Part shown: positions 17,709-27,095 of the stretch, in pieces | Numbering within the stretch: the first letter of the stretch is position 1 | How the letters are laid out: each line of letters opens with the position of its first letter | NCBI RefSeq assembly: GCF_003693445.1 | Contig: NZ_RFAR01000030.1 | Span: forward strand, 1-44,134 | Reading direction: 5' to 3' | DNA: 44,134 nucleotides | Origin: Aquitalea palustris | Lineage (GTDB): Bacteria > Pseudomonadota > Gammaproteobacteria > Burkholderiales > Chromobacteriaceae | Notes under the pieces: generated by a model | What the model saw: the letters and a program-made list of their open reading frames with translations, nothing else | What the model was told of the DNA's origin: nothing | Databases searched by the model: none | Translations under genes and position numbers: made by a program

Positions 17709-17846
17709 GAGGGTGTCTCCGGCTATGACGTTGAAATTGCTGCACTGCATTGTGCCATGCAGCAGACGAAATGCAAATTAAGCGGAAATGACGTAGTATC
17801 TGCAATCAGTTGTTTTTTTGCTACGTGCCACACACTAAAATTCAAC

Positions 17847-17860
17847 CAAACGCTCGTTTG
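17847..17860. promoter_or_regulatory. PsrA-like operator in the phaJ-etfB divergent region
   Basis: The perfect inverted repeat CAAACG-CT-CGTTTG matches the published form of the PsrA site, (G/C)AAAC-N2-4-GTTT(G/C), as I recall it. It lies 90 bases before the etfB start. It also lies close upstream of CATAAT (17875-17880), the best -10 candidate, so it would cover the -35 area. PsrA is a fatty-acid-responsive TetR-family regulator of beta-oxidation genes in other Proteobacteria. Binding here is inferred, and a different TetR regulator (such as betaproteobacterial FadP) is possible. Confidence 0.6.
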
Positions 17861-17949
17861 AAATGGCGTTGGGGCATAATTCGGGAAACACCACGGTAGC
17901 AAGTCCCTTCCGAGTTCGATTAACCCAGAGAGCTATTCGCTGGAGGAAT

Positions 17950-18699
17950 ATGAAAGTTCTAGTCGCTGTTAAACGCGTTGTCGATTACAACGTGAAGGTT
18001 CGGGTGAAGGCTGACGGGTCTGATGTCGATGTCGCCAACGTCAAGATGTCGATGAACCCCTTTGACGAAATTGCGGTGGAAGAAGCCGTACGTCTGAAGG
18101 AAGCCGGCAAGGCCACCGAAATCGTTGTGGTTTCCATGGGCGTGAAGCAGTGCGAGGAAACCCTGCGCACCGCTCTGGCCATGGGCGCTGACCGTGCCAT
18201 TCTGGTGGAAACCGATACCGAACTGCAGCCGCTGGCCGTGGCCAAGCTGCTCAAGGCCGTGGCGGACAAGGAACAGCCGCAACTGCTGATCGTCGGCAAA
18301 CAGGCCATTGATGATGATGCCAACCAGACCGGCCAGATGGCTGCCGCGCTGCTGGGTTGGGCACAAGGCACTTTCGCCTCCAAGGTGGATGTGGCTGCCG
18401 AAACGGTGGACGTCACCCGTGAAATCGACGGTGGCCTGGAAACCGTCAAGCTGCGCCTGCCGGCCGTGGTTACCGCCGACCTGCGTCTGAACGAACCGCG
18501 TTTCATCAAGCTGCCCAACATCATGGCTGCCAAGAAAAAGCCGCTGGAAAAGACCAGCCCGGCCGATCTGGGTGTCGATGTCACGCCGCGTCTGAAAACG
18601 CTGAAAGTGGCCGAACCTGCCAAGCGCTCTGCCGGCATCAAGGTAGCCAATGCTGCCGAGCTGGTAGCCAAACTGAAAAACGACGCAAAGGTGCTGTAA
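17950..18699 (+). CDS. etfB: Electron transfer flavoprotein beta subunit
   Basis: A 249-residue subunit of the soluble ETF that takes electrons from acyl-CoA dehydrogenases and passes them to ETF-quinone oxidoreductase. The opening [19 protein letters not shown] and the motif [26 protein letters not shown] are typical, as is the signature [15 protein letters not shown] near the C-terminus. The ATG at 17950 is preceded by GGAGG. The frame continues upstream to 17863 but without family similarity. etfA follows after 3 bases, so the two form a unit. The acyl-CoA dehydrogenase downstream is a probable electron donor. Confidence 0.97.
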   Translation: MKVLVAVKRVVDYNVKVRVKADGSDVDVANVKMSMNPFDEIAVEEAVRLKEAGKATEIVVVSMGVKQCEETLRTALAMGADRAILVETDTELQPLAVAKLLKAVADKEQPQLLIVGKQAIDDDANQTGQMAAALLGWAQGTFASKVDVAAETVDVTREIDGGLETVKLRLPAVVTADLRLNEPRFIKLPNIMAAKKKPLEKTSPADLGVDVTPRLKTLKVAEPAKRSAGIKVANAAELVAKLKNDAKVL

Positions 18700-18702
18700 G
18701 CC

Positions 18703-19638
18703 ATGGCCATTCTCGTTATCGCTGAACACGACAACCAGGGCCTGAAAGCAGGCACCCTGAATACCGTAACCGCCGCTGCCAAGCTGGGCGAAGTACACGT
18801 ACTGGTGGCTGGTCACAATGCCGCTGCTGCTGCCGATGCCGCCAAGAGCGTGGCTGGTGTGAGCAAGGTGCTGCTGGCCGATGCCGCCCAATACGCGCAC
18901 GGTCTGGCTGAGAGCCTGTCCGCGCTGGTGGTGGAAGTAGCCAAGGGCTACAGCCATGTGCTGGCGCCGGCTACCTCTTTTGGCAAGAACCTGCTGCCGC
19001 GCGTGGCTGCCTTGCTGGATGTGGCGCAGATCTCCGAAATCACCGCCATCGAATCGGCCGACACCTTCGTGCGCCCGGTCTACGCCGGCAACGTACTGGC
19101 TACCGTGCAATCGGCTGATGCCATCAAGGTGATCACCGTGCGCACCACCGCTTTCGATGCGGCGGCCGCTCAGGGTGGTTCCGCTGCGGTGGAAAGCGTG
19201 GCCGTGGCTGCTGATCCGCAACTGTCCAGCTTTATCGGCCAGGAGCTGACCAAGTCCGACCGTCCGGAACTGGGCGCCGCCAAGATCATCGTGTCCGGTG
19301 GTCGTGCGCTGGGTTCGGAAGAACAGTTCAAGGCCGTGATCGAACCGCTGGCTGACAAGCTGGGCGCTGCTGTCGGTGCTTCCCGTGCCGCAGTGGATGC
19401 TGGTTACGCGCCGAACGACTACCAGGTCGGCCAAACTGGCAAGGTAGTGGCGCCGCAGCTGTACTTCGCCGTGGGTATTTCCGGTGCCATCCAGCATCTG
19501 GCCGGCATGAAGGATTCCAAGGTGATCGTGGCGATCAACAAGGACGAAGAAGCGCCGATCTTCCAGGTAGCCGATTACGGCATCGTGGGTGACCTGTTCA
19601 CCGTGGTGCCGGAACTGCTGGCCGAGCTGTCCAAGTAA
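18703..19638 (+). CDS. etfA: Electron transfer flavoprotein alpha subunit
   Basis: A 311-residue partner of EtfB carrying the FAD site. The N-terminal alpha/beta domain opens with [25 protein letters not shown]. The C-terminal FAD domain shows [65 protein letters not shown] and [22 protein letters not shown], the characteristic EtfA signature. It begins 3 bases after etfB. A 7-bp GC-rich hairpin without a T-run (19647-19666, arms GGGGAGG and CCTCCCC) follows just past the stop and could stabilise the mRNA end. Confidence 0.97.
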   Translation: MAILVIAEHDNQGLKAGTLNTVTAAAKLGEVHVLVAGHNAAAAADAAKSVAGVSKVLLADAAQYAHGLAESLSALVVEVAKGYSHVLAPATSFGKNLLPRVAALLDVAQISEITAIESADTFVRPVYAGNVLATVQSADAIKVITVRTTAFDAAAAQGGSAAVESVAVAADPQLSSFIGQELTKSDRPELGAAKIIVSGGRALGSEEQFKAVIEPLADKLGAAVGASRAAVDAGYAPNDYQVGQTGKVVAPQLYFAVGISGAIQHLAGMKDSKVIVAINKDEEAPIFQVADYGIVGDLFTVVPELLAELSK

Positions 19639-19703
19639 TGCAGTACGGGGAGGGGAAATCCTCCCCATCCGAGCAGGCAAGATAGCCGCCGGAATCAAAA
19701 AAT

Positions 19704-19810
19704 AAAAACCGGCTACGACCGGTCTGCTTCATGGAGGAGCAAGCTTTCCCGCCGCAGCTCGCGGTGGGTGGGCATGCTCATGCATCAGGTAGACGGCGAG
19801 CCGGTTTTTT
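19704..19810 (+). ncRNA. Candidate structured RNA (four-way junction) between etfA and acyl-CoA dehydrogenase gene
   Basis: An 11-bp closing stem AAAAACCGGCT/AGCCGGTTTTT (19704-19714 with 19799-19809) encloses three local hairpins. They are 19725-19730 with 19736-19741 (one G:U pair), 19748-19755 with 19761-19768 (8 bp, one G:U pair, loop AGCTC) and 19772-19775 with 19780-19783. The 3' arm of the closing stem ends in six T residues. Paired bases make up most of the 107 nt. It could be a terminator-coupled leader of the downstream gene (start 19855), a 3' UTR element of etfA, or a separate small RNA. I do not recognise a known riboswitch class. Folding was done by eye. Confidence 0.5.
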
Positions 19811-19854
19811 CATATCTACGACGATTATAGTGCAGCAAGAATAAGGAGAGATTC

Positions 19855-21636
19855 ATGATTTATAATGCGCCAGTTAAAGAAATTCGCTTTGTTCTCAATG
19901 AATTGGCCGAGTTGACCTCGGTGTGCAGCCTGCCTGGTTATGAAGACTGCTCGGTCGAACTGGTGGATGCCATTCTGGAAGAAGCCGCCAAGTTTGCCGA
20001 AGGCGTATTGGCGCCCATCAACAAGCAGGGCGACAAGGGGGCCACGTTGAAAGATGGCGAAGTGACCGCCGCCCCCGGCTTCAAGGACGCTTGGCAGCAA
20101 TATGTCGAATCTGGCTGGGTGGGCCTGCGTGCCCCGGCTGATTTTGGCGGGCAGGGCATGCCGGCCCTGGTAGCCATTGCCGCCGAAGAGATGTGGTGTT
20201 CTGCCAATCTGGCTTTTTCGCTGGCCCCGCTGCTGACCTTGGGTGCGGTAGAGGCCATTCACCACCATGCCTCGGAAGAACTGAAAGCAGTCTACCTGCC
20301 GCGCATGTCCAGTGGCGAATGGACCGGCACCATGAACCTGACCGAACCGCAGGCCGGTTCCGATCTGGCCCAGGTGCGCTCGCGTGCCGTGCCGCAGGCC
20401 GATGGCAGCTATCTGGTCACCGGCCAGAAGATTTTCATCACCTGGGGTGAGCACGACATGGCCGATAACATCGTCCATCTGGTGCTGGCCCGTCTGCCGG
20501 ATGCGCCGGCCGGCGTGAAGGGCATTTCTCTGTTCATCGTGCCCAAGTTCCTGGTCAATGCTGATGGCAGCCTCGGTGCGCGTAACGACGTGCGCTGCGT
20601 CTCGCTGGAGCACAAGCTGGGCATTCATGGCAGCCCGACTGCGGTGATGAGCTTTGGCGACAATGGCGGTGCTATCGGTTATCTGGTAGGCGAGGCCAAC
20701 AAGGGCCTGGGCTATATGTTCACCATGATGAACCACGCCCGTCTGGGCGTGGGCGTGGAGGGCATGTCGGTATCCGAGCGTGCCTACCAGAAGGCGGTGG
20801 AATATGCCCGCGACCGCGTGCAAAGCCGTGCCGTCGGCTCGCCGGACCCGGCTGGTGTGGCCATCATCAAGCACCCCGACATCCGCCGCATGCTGATGAC
20901 CATGCGCAGCCAGATCGAAGCCCAGCGCGCACTGGCTTTCTATACTGCCGCTGCATTGGATCGCGCCTCGCGCCATCCGGTGGCCAGTGAAGCCGCGCGT
21001 AATCAGGCGCTGGTGAATTTCCTCATCCCCATCGTCAAGGGCTGGAATACCGAGCAGGCCAACGAACTGACCAGCCTGGCGGTGCAAGTGCATGGCGGCA
21101 TGGGCTTTATCGAAGAAACCGGCGTGGCGCAGTATTACCGCGATGCTCGTATCACTGCCATTTACGAAGGCACCACCGGCATTCAGGCGCTGGACCTGAT
21201 CGGCCGTAAAACCTTCAGTGAAGGCGGTGCCACTGCCCGTGCGCTGCTGGATGAAGCACGTGCCACCGCTGAGAAATTGGCTGCTGCCGGTTACGCCAGC
21301 ATGGCGAGCAATCTGCAGCAGGCTGCCGCCGAGGCTGAGCGTTGCGTGGCCTTCATTCTGGGCAGTTTTGGCGCGCAGCCGCAGCTGGCTGCTGCCGGTT
21401 CGGTGCCTTTCCTCAAGTTGATGGGTATTGTGCTGGGTGGCTGGCAACTGGGCCGCGCTGCACTGATCGCGCGCGAAAAGCTGGGTGAAGATGGTGTGGA
21501 CGAGGATTTCCTCAAGGCCAAAATCATCACCGCCCGCTTCTTTGCCGAGCATCTGCTGCCGCAGGTTTCCGGCCTGGCTGCAGCCATTGTGGATGGTGCG
21601 GACAGCGTGCTGGAGCTGGACGACAGCCTGTTCTAA
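19855..21636 (+). CDS. Acyl-CoA dehydrogenase, large form with extra C-terminal domain (DmdC/FadE-like)
   Basis: A 593-residue FAD enzyme. It is longer than the usual 380-residue acyl-CoA dehydrogenases because of a C-terminal extension typical of the DmdC-type group (3-methylmercaptopropionyl-CoA dehydrogenase-like). Visible are GVLAPINKQGDKGATLKDG near the N-terminus, the FAD/substrate signature TEPQAGSDLAQVRSRA, ITWGEHD, and HGGMGFIEETGVAQYYRDARITAIYEGTTGIQALDL, whose glutamate is the expected catalytic base. It creates the C2-C3 double bond of an acyl-CoA and gives electrons to ETF, whose genes lie just upstream. Chain-length preference cannot be told. A site GGAG precedes the ATG at 19855. 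Confidence 0.94.
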   Translation: MIYNAPVKEIRFVLNELAELTSVCSLPGYEDCSVELVDAILEEAAKFAEGVLAPINKQGDKGATLKDGEVTAAPGFKDAWQQYVESGWVGLRAPADFGGQGMPALVAIAAEEMWCSANLAFSLAPLLTLGAVEAIHHHASEELKAVYLPRMSSGEWTGTMNLTEPQAGSDLAQVRSRAVPQADGSYLVTGQKIFITWGEHDMADNIVHLVLARLPDAPAGVKGISLFIVPKFLVNADGSLGARNDVRCVSLEHKLGIHGSPTAVMSFGDNGGAIGYLVGEANKGLGYMFTMMNHARLGVGVEGMSVSERAYQKAVEYARDRVQSRAVGSPDPAGVAIIKHPDIRRMLMTMRSQIEAQRALAFYTAAALDRASRHPVASEAARNQALVNFLIPIVKGWNTEQANELTSLAVQVHGGMGFIEETGVAQYYRDARITAIYEGTTGIQALDLIGRKTFSEGGATARALLDEARATAEKLAAAGYASMASNLQQAAAEAERCVAFILGSFGAQPQLAAAGSVPFLKLMGIVLGGWQLGRAALIAREKLGEDGVDEDFLKAKIITARFFAEHLLPQVSGLAAAIVDGADSVLELDDSLF

Positions 21637-21657
21637 GCTGGCGTTTTATTCTGCTGA

Positions 21658-21684
21658 ACAGCCACCTGCGGGTGGCTGTTTCTT
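21658..21684 (+). terminator. Intrinsic terminator of the acyl-CoA dehydrogenase gene
   Basis: A 9-bp stem ACAGCCACC/GGTGGCTGT (21658-21666 with 21671-21679), loop TGCG, followed by a broken T-run. Confidence 0.8.
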
Positions 21685-21750
21685 TATGTAAAAGTATGGG
21701 AAGCAAGGCAGGGAAAAGCAGGAAGTGATGCAAAAACAGGTGCTTGTGGC

Positions 21751-21779
21751 TTGTTTCAACTGGCCGAAAGCGGTATGAT
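21751..21779 (+). promoter_or_regulatory. Candidate promoter of carA
   Basis: TTGTTT (21751-21756), a 17-base spacer and TATGAT (21774-21779, five of six consensus bases) predict a start near 21786 and a leader of about 95 bases. Confidence 0.5.
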
Positions 21780-21794
21780 GGTAAGGTTTAACCA

Positions 21795-21826
21795 AACGGG
21801 ACAGGCGCAAAACGTCGTGTCCCGTT
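21795..21826 (+). promoter_or_regulatory. Hairpin in the carA leader
   Basis: A 9-bp stem AACGGGACA/TGTCCCGTT (21795-21803 with 21818-21826) with a 14-base loop. No T-run follows, so it is not a simple terminator. It may be a leader element acting on carA expression, or only a 5' stability structure. Confidence 0.5.
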
Positions 21827-21880
21827 ATTCACATAAAAATCCGCAAAAACATACAAGCGAAACGCAACAGGAGCTAGTCA

Positions 21881-23011
21881 GTGTCAACCGTACCAGCGAT
21901 CCTCGTCTTGGCTGACGGTACCCTCTTCAAGGGCAGTGCCATCGGAGCCACCGGCCATACGGTCGGCGAAGTGGTATTCAATACCGCCATGACCGGGTAT
22001 CAGGAAATCCTCACCGATCCCTCCTACACCAAACAAATCGTCACCCTGACTTATCCCCATATCGGTAATGTCGGCGCGAATTCGGAAGATACCGAATCCC
22101 GCGCCGTTTTCGCATCCGGTCTGATCATTCGTGATCTGCCGCTGCTGCACAGCAACTTCCGCGCCGAAGATTCGCTGTCCGACTACCTGGCCAAGAACAA
22201 TGTCGTGGCCATTGCCGATATCGACACCCGTCGCCTCACCCGCATTCTGCGCGAAAAAGGCGCTCAGGCCGGCTGCATCATGGCCGGTGCCGATCTGGAC
22301 GAAGCCCGCGCACTGGAACTGGCACGCGGTTTCGGTTCCATGGCCGGTCAGGATCTGGCCAAGGTGGTCAGCTGCACCGAATCCTACCAGTGGAAGCTGG
22401 GCGAATGGAAACTGGGCAGCGGCTACAGCGAACAGGCCGAGACTCAGTTCCACGTGGTGGCTTACGACTTCGGCGTGAAGCACAACATCCTGCGCATGCT
22501 GGCCGAACGCGGCTGCAAGCTGACCGTGGTGCCGGCGCAGACTCCGGCCAAGGACGTGCTGGCGCTGCAGCCGGATGGCGTGTTCCTGTCCAACGGCCCT
22601 GGTGATCCGGAGCCGTGTGACTACGCCATCACCGCTATCCGCGAAATCCTGGACACCCGCCTGCCGGTATTCGGTATCTGCCTGGGTCATCAGCTGCTGG
22701 GTCTGGCCACTGGTGCCAAGACCAGCAAGATGAAGTTCGGCCACCACGGTGCCAACCATCCTGTGCAGGATCTGGACAGCGGCCGCGTGATGATCACCAG
22801 CCAGAACCACGGCTTCCAGGTGGATGAATCCACCCTGCCGGCCAATGTGCGCGTGACCCATCGCAGCCTGTTCGACCAGACTGTACAGGGCATTGCACTG
22901 ACCGACCGTCCGGCCTTCTCCTTCCAGGGTCACCCGGAAGCAAGCCCGGGCCCGGAAGATGTGGCCTATCTGTTTGACCGCTTCATCACGGCGATGAGCC
23001 AGGCGAAGTAA
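21881..23011 (+). CDS. carA: Carbamoyl-phosphate synthase small (glutaminase) subunit
   Basis: A 376-residue subunit that hydrolyses glutamine and sends ammonia through a tunnel to CarB. The CPSase_sm_chain domain (about 1-140) contains the family motif [21 protein letters not shown]. The class I glutamine amidotransferase domain follows, with the nucleophile Cys267 in [11 protein letters not shown] and the His/Glu pair in [13 protein letters not shown]. The start is a GTG at 21881, 8 bases after AGGAG. It feeds both arginine and pyrimidine synthesis. Unusually, carB does not follow directly but after a 218-residue exporter gene. Confidence 0.97.
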   Translation: MSTVPAILVLADGTLFKGSAIGATGHTVGEVVFNTAMTGYQEILTDPSYTKQIVTLTYPHIGNVGANSEDTESRAVFASGLIIRDLPLLHSNFRAEDSLSDYLAKNNVVAIADIDTRRLTRILREKGAQAGCIMAGADLDEARALELARGFGSMAGQDLAKVVSCTESYQWKLGEWKLGSGYSEQAETQFHVVAYDFGVKHNILRMLAERGCKLTVVPAQTPAKDVLALQPDGVFLSNGPGDPEPCDYAITAIREILDTRLPVFGICLGHQLLGLATGAKTSKMKFGHHGANHPVQDLDSGRVMITSQNHGFQVDESTLPANVRVTHRSLFDQTVQGIALTDRPAFSFQGHPEASPGPEDVAYLFDRFITAMSQAK

Positions 23012-23034
23012 ACGGACCAGAACGGAGAACAAGC

Positions 23035-23691
23035 ATGCTGGGCATTACCGATATCACCACCTACCTGATCGGCACCATCATCATCGTGCTGCTGCCAGGC
23101 CCCAACTCCATGTATGTGCTGTCGGTGGCGGCACAGCGCGGCATCCGCCGCGGCTTTGTGGGGGCTTGCGGGGTATTTGCCGGTGATGCCATCCTGATGA
23201 CGCTGGCCGCCACAGGGGCGGCAGGGGTGCTCAAGGCCAATCCGGCCCTGTTTGCCATGGTCAAGTATGCCGGTGGTGCTTACCTGACCTGGCTGGGCCT
23301 GCAGATGCTGCGTGGCGCCTGGCGTGCCTGGCGCAGCACTTCCCGTACGGAAGACGCTGCGCCGCAAGCACAGCGCGAAGTGGACGCCAGCCGTCCCTTC
23401 GTCAAGGCGCTGGTCATCAGCCTGATGAACCCCAAGGCCATCTTGTTCTTCGTGTCCTTCTTCGTGCAATTCGTCGACCCGGCCTATCCGCACCCGGTGC
23501 TGACCTTTCTTGTGCTGGGCGGCTTGCTGCAATGCTGCAGCGCCCTCTATCTGGCCACCATCATCGTGTCCGGAGCAAGACTGGCCGAAGCCTTCCGCCG
23601 CCGCCGCAAACTGTCCTCTGCCATGTCTGGCGGAGTGGGCGCGCTGTTTCTGGGCTTCGGGGCCAAACTGGCGGCAGCCAGCCTGAACTGA
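23035..23691 (+). CDS. LysE/RhtB-family amino acid exporter (LeuE-like)
   Basis: A 218-residue inner-membrane protein with about six spans. The family signature appears in the first span and loop as VLLPGPNSMYVLSVAAQRG, followed by GFVGACGVFAGDAILMTLAATGAAG, YAGGAYLTWLGLQMLRGAW and KALVISLMNPKAILFFVSFFVQFVDP. The segment resembles leucine exporter LeuE (YeaS) most. It lies 23 bases after carA and 26 bases before carB, in the same direction, and so is almost surely part of the car transcript. The substrate is inferred only from family. Its presence between the two car subunits is noteworthy. Confidence 0.9.
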   Translation: MLGITDITTYLIGTIIIVLLPGPNSMYVLSVAAQRGIRRGFVGACGVFAGDAILMTLAATGAAGVLKANPALFAMVKYAGGAYLTWLGLQMLRGAWRAWRSTSRTEDAAPQAQREVDASRPFVKALVISLMNPKAILFFVSFFVQFVDPAYPHPVLTFLVLGGLLQCCSALYLATIIVSGARLAEAFRRRRKLSSAMSGGVGALFLGFGAKLAAASLN

Positions 23692-23717
23692 ACAATTGAA
23701 ATTGACTGAGCGATAAC

Positions 23718-26700
23718 ATGCCGAAACGTACCGACCTCAAGAGTATTCTCATCATCGGCGCTGGCCCCATTGTGATTGGCCAGGCCTGCGAGTTTGACTA
23801 CTCCGGCGCCCAGGCCTGCAAGGCCCTGCGTGAAGAAGGTTACAAAGTCATTCTGGTGAACTCCAATCCGGCCACCATCATGACCGACCCGAACATGGCC
23901 GATGTCACCTACATCGAACCCATTACCTGGCCTGTTCTGGAAAAAATCATTGCCAAGGAACGTCCGGACGCCATCCTGCCGACCATGGGCGGTCAGACCG
24001 CACTGAACTGTGCGCTGGACTTGGCCAAGCACGGCGTGCTGGAAAAGTACAATGTCGAGCTGATCGGTGCCACCGAAGACGCCATCGACAAGGCAGAAGA
24101 CCGTGGCCGCTTCAAGGAAGCCATGGCCAAGATCGGCCTGTCCTGCCCGCTGTCTTTCGTTTGCCACAGCATGGAAGAATCGCTGGAAGCGCAATCCAAG
24201 GTGGGTTACCCCACGCTGATCCGCCCGTCCTTCACCATGGGCGGCTCCGGTGGTGGTATCGCCTACAACAAGGAAGAATTCCTGGCGATCTGCGAGCGCG
24301 GCTTTGAAGCGTCCCCCACCCATGAACTGCTGATCGAGCAGTCCGTACTCGGCTGGAAAGAGTACGAAATGGAAGTGGTGCGCGACAAAAATGACAACTG
24401 CATCATCATCTGCTCCATCGAGAACTTCGACCCGATGGGCGTGCACACCGGTGACTCCATCACCGTGGCCCCGGCACAAACCCTCACCGACAAGGAATAC
24501 CAGATCATGCGTAATGCATCGATTGCGGTACTCCGTGAAATCGGCGTGGACACCGGTGGCTCCAACGTGCAGTTCGCCACCAACCCGGTGAACGGCGAAA
24601 TGATCGTGATCGAGATGAACCCGCGTGTGTCGCGTTCCTCGGCGCTGGCTTCCAAGGCCACCGGCTTCCCGATTGCCAAGGTCGCTGCCAAGCTGGCCGT
24701 GGGTTACACCCTGGACGAACTGAAGAACGACATCACCGGCGGCGCGACCCCGGCTTCGTTCGAACCGTCCATCGACTACGTGGTCACCAAGATTCCGCGT
24801 TTTGCCTTCGAAAAATTCCCGCAGGCCGATAACCGCCTGACCACCCAGATGAAGTCGGTGGGCGAAGTGATGGCCATGGGCCGCACCCTGCAGGAATCCA
24901 TGCACAAGGCGCTGCGTGGCCTGGAAACCGGCCTGTCCGGCTTCAACTCGGTAACCAGCAACGAAGAAACCATCCGTCACGAAGTCAGCACCCCGGGACC
25001 GGAACGCATCCTGTACGTGGCCGACGCCTTCCGCGTGGGCATGAGCCGTGACGACGTGTTTGCCCTGAGCAAGATCGACCCGTGGTTCCTGGCGCAGATC
25101 GAAGACATCGTGGGCGAAGAAAAAGCCCTGGCCGGCCGCAAGGTGGAAGAGCTGGGCTTTGACGAGCTGCGTCGCCTGAAGCGCAAGGGCTTCTCCGACC
25201 GTCGTCTGGGCGAGCTGCTGAATACCGACCAGGCTGCAGTGCGTGCCAAGCGCTGGGCACTGGGCCTGCATCCGGTCTACAAGCGTGTGGATACCTGCGC
25301 GGCCGAGTTTGCCACCTCCACCGCCTATATGTACTCCAGCTACGAAGAAGAGTGCGAAGCCAACCCGTCCGACCGCAAGAAGGTCATGGTACTGGGTGGC
25401 GGCCCTAACCGTATCGGTCAGGGTATCGAATTCGACTACTGCTGCGTGCATGCCGCACTGGCGCTGCGTGAATCCGGTTTCGAGACCATCATGGTCAACT
25501 GCAACCCGGAAACCGTATCGACCGACTACGACACTTCCGACCGCCTGTACTTCGAGCCGCTGACGCTGGAAGACGTACTGGAAATCTGCCGCATCGAAAA
25601 ACCGTTCGGCGTGATCGTACAGTACGGCGGCCAGACGCCGCTGAAGCTGGCGCGTGCGCTGGAAGCCAATGGTGTGCCAATTATCGGCACCAGCCCGGAC
25701 ATGATCGACGCTGCCGAAGACCGTGAGCGCTTCCAGAAGCTGCTGCACGATCTGGGCCTGAAGCAGCCGCCGAACCGCACCGCCCGCACCCCGGCCGATG
25801 CCATGAAGCTGGCTGAAGAAATCGGCTATCCGCTGGTGGTGCGCCCGTCTTACGTACTGGGCGGCCGTGCGATGGAAATCGTGCACGAGCCGGCCGACCT
25901 CGAGCGCTACATGCGCGAAGCGGTGAAGGTGTCCAACGACAGCCCGGTACTGCTGGATCACTTCCTCAACGACGCCATCGAAGTCGATGTGGATTGCATC
26001 TCCGACGGCAAGGATGTCGTCATCGGCGGCATCATGCAGCATATCGAACAGGCTGGTGTGCACTCCGGAGACTCCGCTTGCTCGCTGCCGCCGTACAGCC
26101 TCTTCCCGGCCGTACAGGACGAAATCCGTCGCCAGACCGAAGCCATGGCGCGTGCGCTGAATGTGGTCGGCTTGATGAACGTACAGTTCGCCATCCAGGG
26201 TGACACCATCTACGTGCTGGAAGTGAACCCGCGTGCCTCGCGTACCGTGCCGTTTGTCTCCAAGGTGACCGGTGCATCGCTGGCCAAGATCGCTGCCCGC
26301 GCCATGGCCGGCATCAGCCTGGCCGAACAAGGCTTCACCAAGGAAGTGATCCCGCCGTACTACGCGGTGAAGGAAGCGGTATTCCCCTTCATCAAGTTCC
26401 CTGGCGTCGACACCATCCTGGGGCCGGAAATGAAGTCCACTGGCGAAGTGATGGGCGTAGGCAAGAGCTTTGCCGAAGCCTTCGTCAAGAGCCAGCTGGC
26501 TGCCGGCGACAAGCTGCCGCGCACTGGCAAGGTATTCCTGTCGGTACGCCAGTCCGACAAGAATGGCGCGGTTGATGTGGCACGCGAACTGCAACGTCTG
26601 GGCTTTGGTGTATGTGCCACCCGTGGCACGGCCAAGACCCTGGCCGAAGCCGGCATCGTGGTGCAGGTGGTCAACAAGGTGAACGAAGGCCGTCCGCACA

Positions 26701-26927
26701 TCGTCGACATGATCAAGAACGGCGAAATCGACGTGCTGGTCAATACCGTGGATGAAAAGCGCCAGGCCATTCAGGACAGCCACTCCATCCGTCGCAGCGC
26801 ACTGCAGGCGCGTATTCCGCAATACACTACCCTGGCTGGTGCCAAGGCCGTGTGTGTGGGTATGGCGCATGTGGAAGAGTTTGATGTTTACAGCGTTCAG
26901 GAACTGCACGCCTCCATCAAGCACTAA
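23718..26927 (+). CDS. carB: Carbamoyl-phosphate synthase large subunit
   Basis: A 1069-residue, full-length enzyme that makes carbamoyl phosphate from bicarbonate, ammonia and two ATP. It has two homologous ATP-grasp halves. The first opens with [23 protein letters not shown] and contains [16 protein letters not shown]. The second opens with [21 protein letters not shown] and contains [17 protein letters not shown]. The oligomerisation domain lies between them, and the C-terminal MGS-like allosteric domain (from about residue 935) includes [25 protein letters not shown]. That domain binds UMP and ornithine in E. coli. It is the third gene of the carA-exporter-carB unit. Confidence 0.98.
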   Translation: MPKRTDLKSILIIGAGPIVIGQACEFDYSGAQACKALREEGYKVILVNSNPATIMTDPNMADVTYIEPITWPVLEKIIAKERPDAILPTMGGQTALNCALDLAKHGVLEKYNVELIGATEDAIDKAEDRGRFKEAMAKIGLSCPLSFVCHSMEESLEAQSKVGYPTLIRPSFTMGGSGGGIAYNKEEFLAICERGFEASPTHELLIEQSVLGWKEYEMEVVRDKNDNCIIICSIENFDPMGVHTGDSITVAPAQTLTDKEYQIMRNASIAVLREIGVDTGGSNVQFATNPVNGEMIVIEMNPRVSRSSALASKATGFPIAKVAAKLAVGYTLDELKNDITGGATPASFEPSIDYVVTKIPRFAFEKFPQADNRLTTQMKSVGEVMAMGRTLQESMHKALRGLETGLSGFNSVTSNEETIRHEVSTPGPERILYVADAFRVGMSRDDVFALSKIDPWFLAQIEDIVGEEKALAGRKVEELGFDELRRLKRKGFSDRRLGELLNTDQAAVRAKRWALGLHPVYKRVDTCAAEFATSTAYMYSSYEEECEANPSDRKKVMVLGGGPNRIGQGIEFDYCCVHAALALRESGFETIMVNCNPETVSTDYDTSDRLYFEPLTLEDVLEICRIEKPFGVIVQYGGQTPLKLARALEANGVPIIGTSPDMIDAAEDRERFQKLLHDLGLKQPPNRTARTPADAMKLAEEIGYPLVVRPSYVLGGRAMEIVHEPADLERYMREAVKVSNDSPVLLDHFLNDAIEVDVDCISDGKDVVIGGIMQHIEQAGVHSGDSACSLPPYSLFPAVQDEIRRQTEAMARALNVVGLMNVQFAIQGDTIYVLEVNPRASRTVPFVSKVTGASLAKIAARAMAGISLAEQGFTKEVIPPYYAVKEAVFPFIKFPGVDTILGPEMKSTGEVMGVGKSFAEAFVKSQLAAGDKLPRTGKVFLSVRQSDKNGAVDVARELQRLGFGVCATRGTAKTLAEAGIVVQVVNKVNEGRPHIVDMIKNGEIDVLVNTVDEKRQAIQDSHSIRRSALQARIPQYTTLAGAKAVCVGMAHVEEFDVYSVQELHASIKH

Positions 26928-27021
26928 TCTTGTTGCCAGCTGGAAGCTAAGGGACAAGTTCTGCGTTGAAGCTTTGAACCGCAAGCGATTTGCCGTTACA
27001 ATCTAGCTATTGAACCCGCAA

Positions 27022-27059
27022 CACCCAAGCCGCCGTCTCGTACGGCGGCTTGTGTTTTT
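27022..27059 (+). terminator. Intrinsic terminator between carB and greA
   Basis: A 10-bp stem AAGCCGCCGT/ACGGCGGCTT (27027-27036 with 27042-27051), extended by flanking ACA/TGT pairing, then a T-run. It lies about 95 bases past carB. Confidence 0.85.
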
Positions 27060-27095
27060 GATGACGGCGGGGTACCGCCTCAGGAGAACACCCGA

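Noticed and set aside
19647-19666. Hairpin GGGGAGG/CCTCCCC just after etfA as a terminator
   Set aside because: There is no T-run after it, so it is reported only as a possible stabilising hairpin inside the etfA entry.
17959-19698. A 579-codon minus-strand frame across etfB and etfA
   Set aside because: It spans the junction of two well-supported genes and has His/Gly-rich shadow composition.
19704-19810. 4.5S RNA, tRNA or a hammerhead-type ribozyme in the etfA-dehydrogenase gap
   Set aside because: The conserved SRP loop, tRNA T-arm and CCA, and hammerhead core are all absent. A CTGATG on the minus strand is not followed by the required core bases.
19825-21552. A 575-codon minus-strand frame across the acyl-CoA dehydrogenase gene
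   Set aside because: Same kind of shadow; the plus-strand protein carries complete dehydrogenase motifs.
23547-26984. A 1145-codon open frame on the minus strand covering carB entirely
   Set aside because: carB on the plus strand is a full-length, motif-complete enzyme. The antisense frame shows no recognisable domain and has the His/Gly/Arg/Val-rich look of reverse-read GC-biased codons. Stop codons are rare in that frame because of carB codon use.
27021-27060. Neisserial DNA uptake sequence near GCCGTCTCGT
   Set aside because: The Neisseria uptake word GCCGTCTGAA is not matched; the similarity is chance within the terminator stem.
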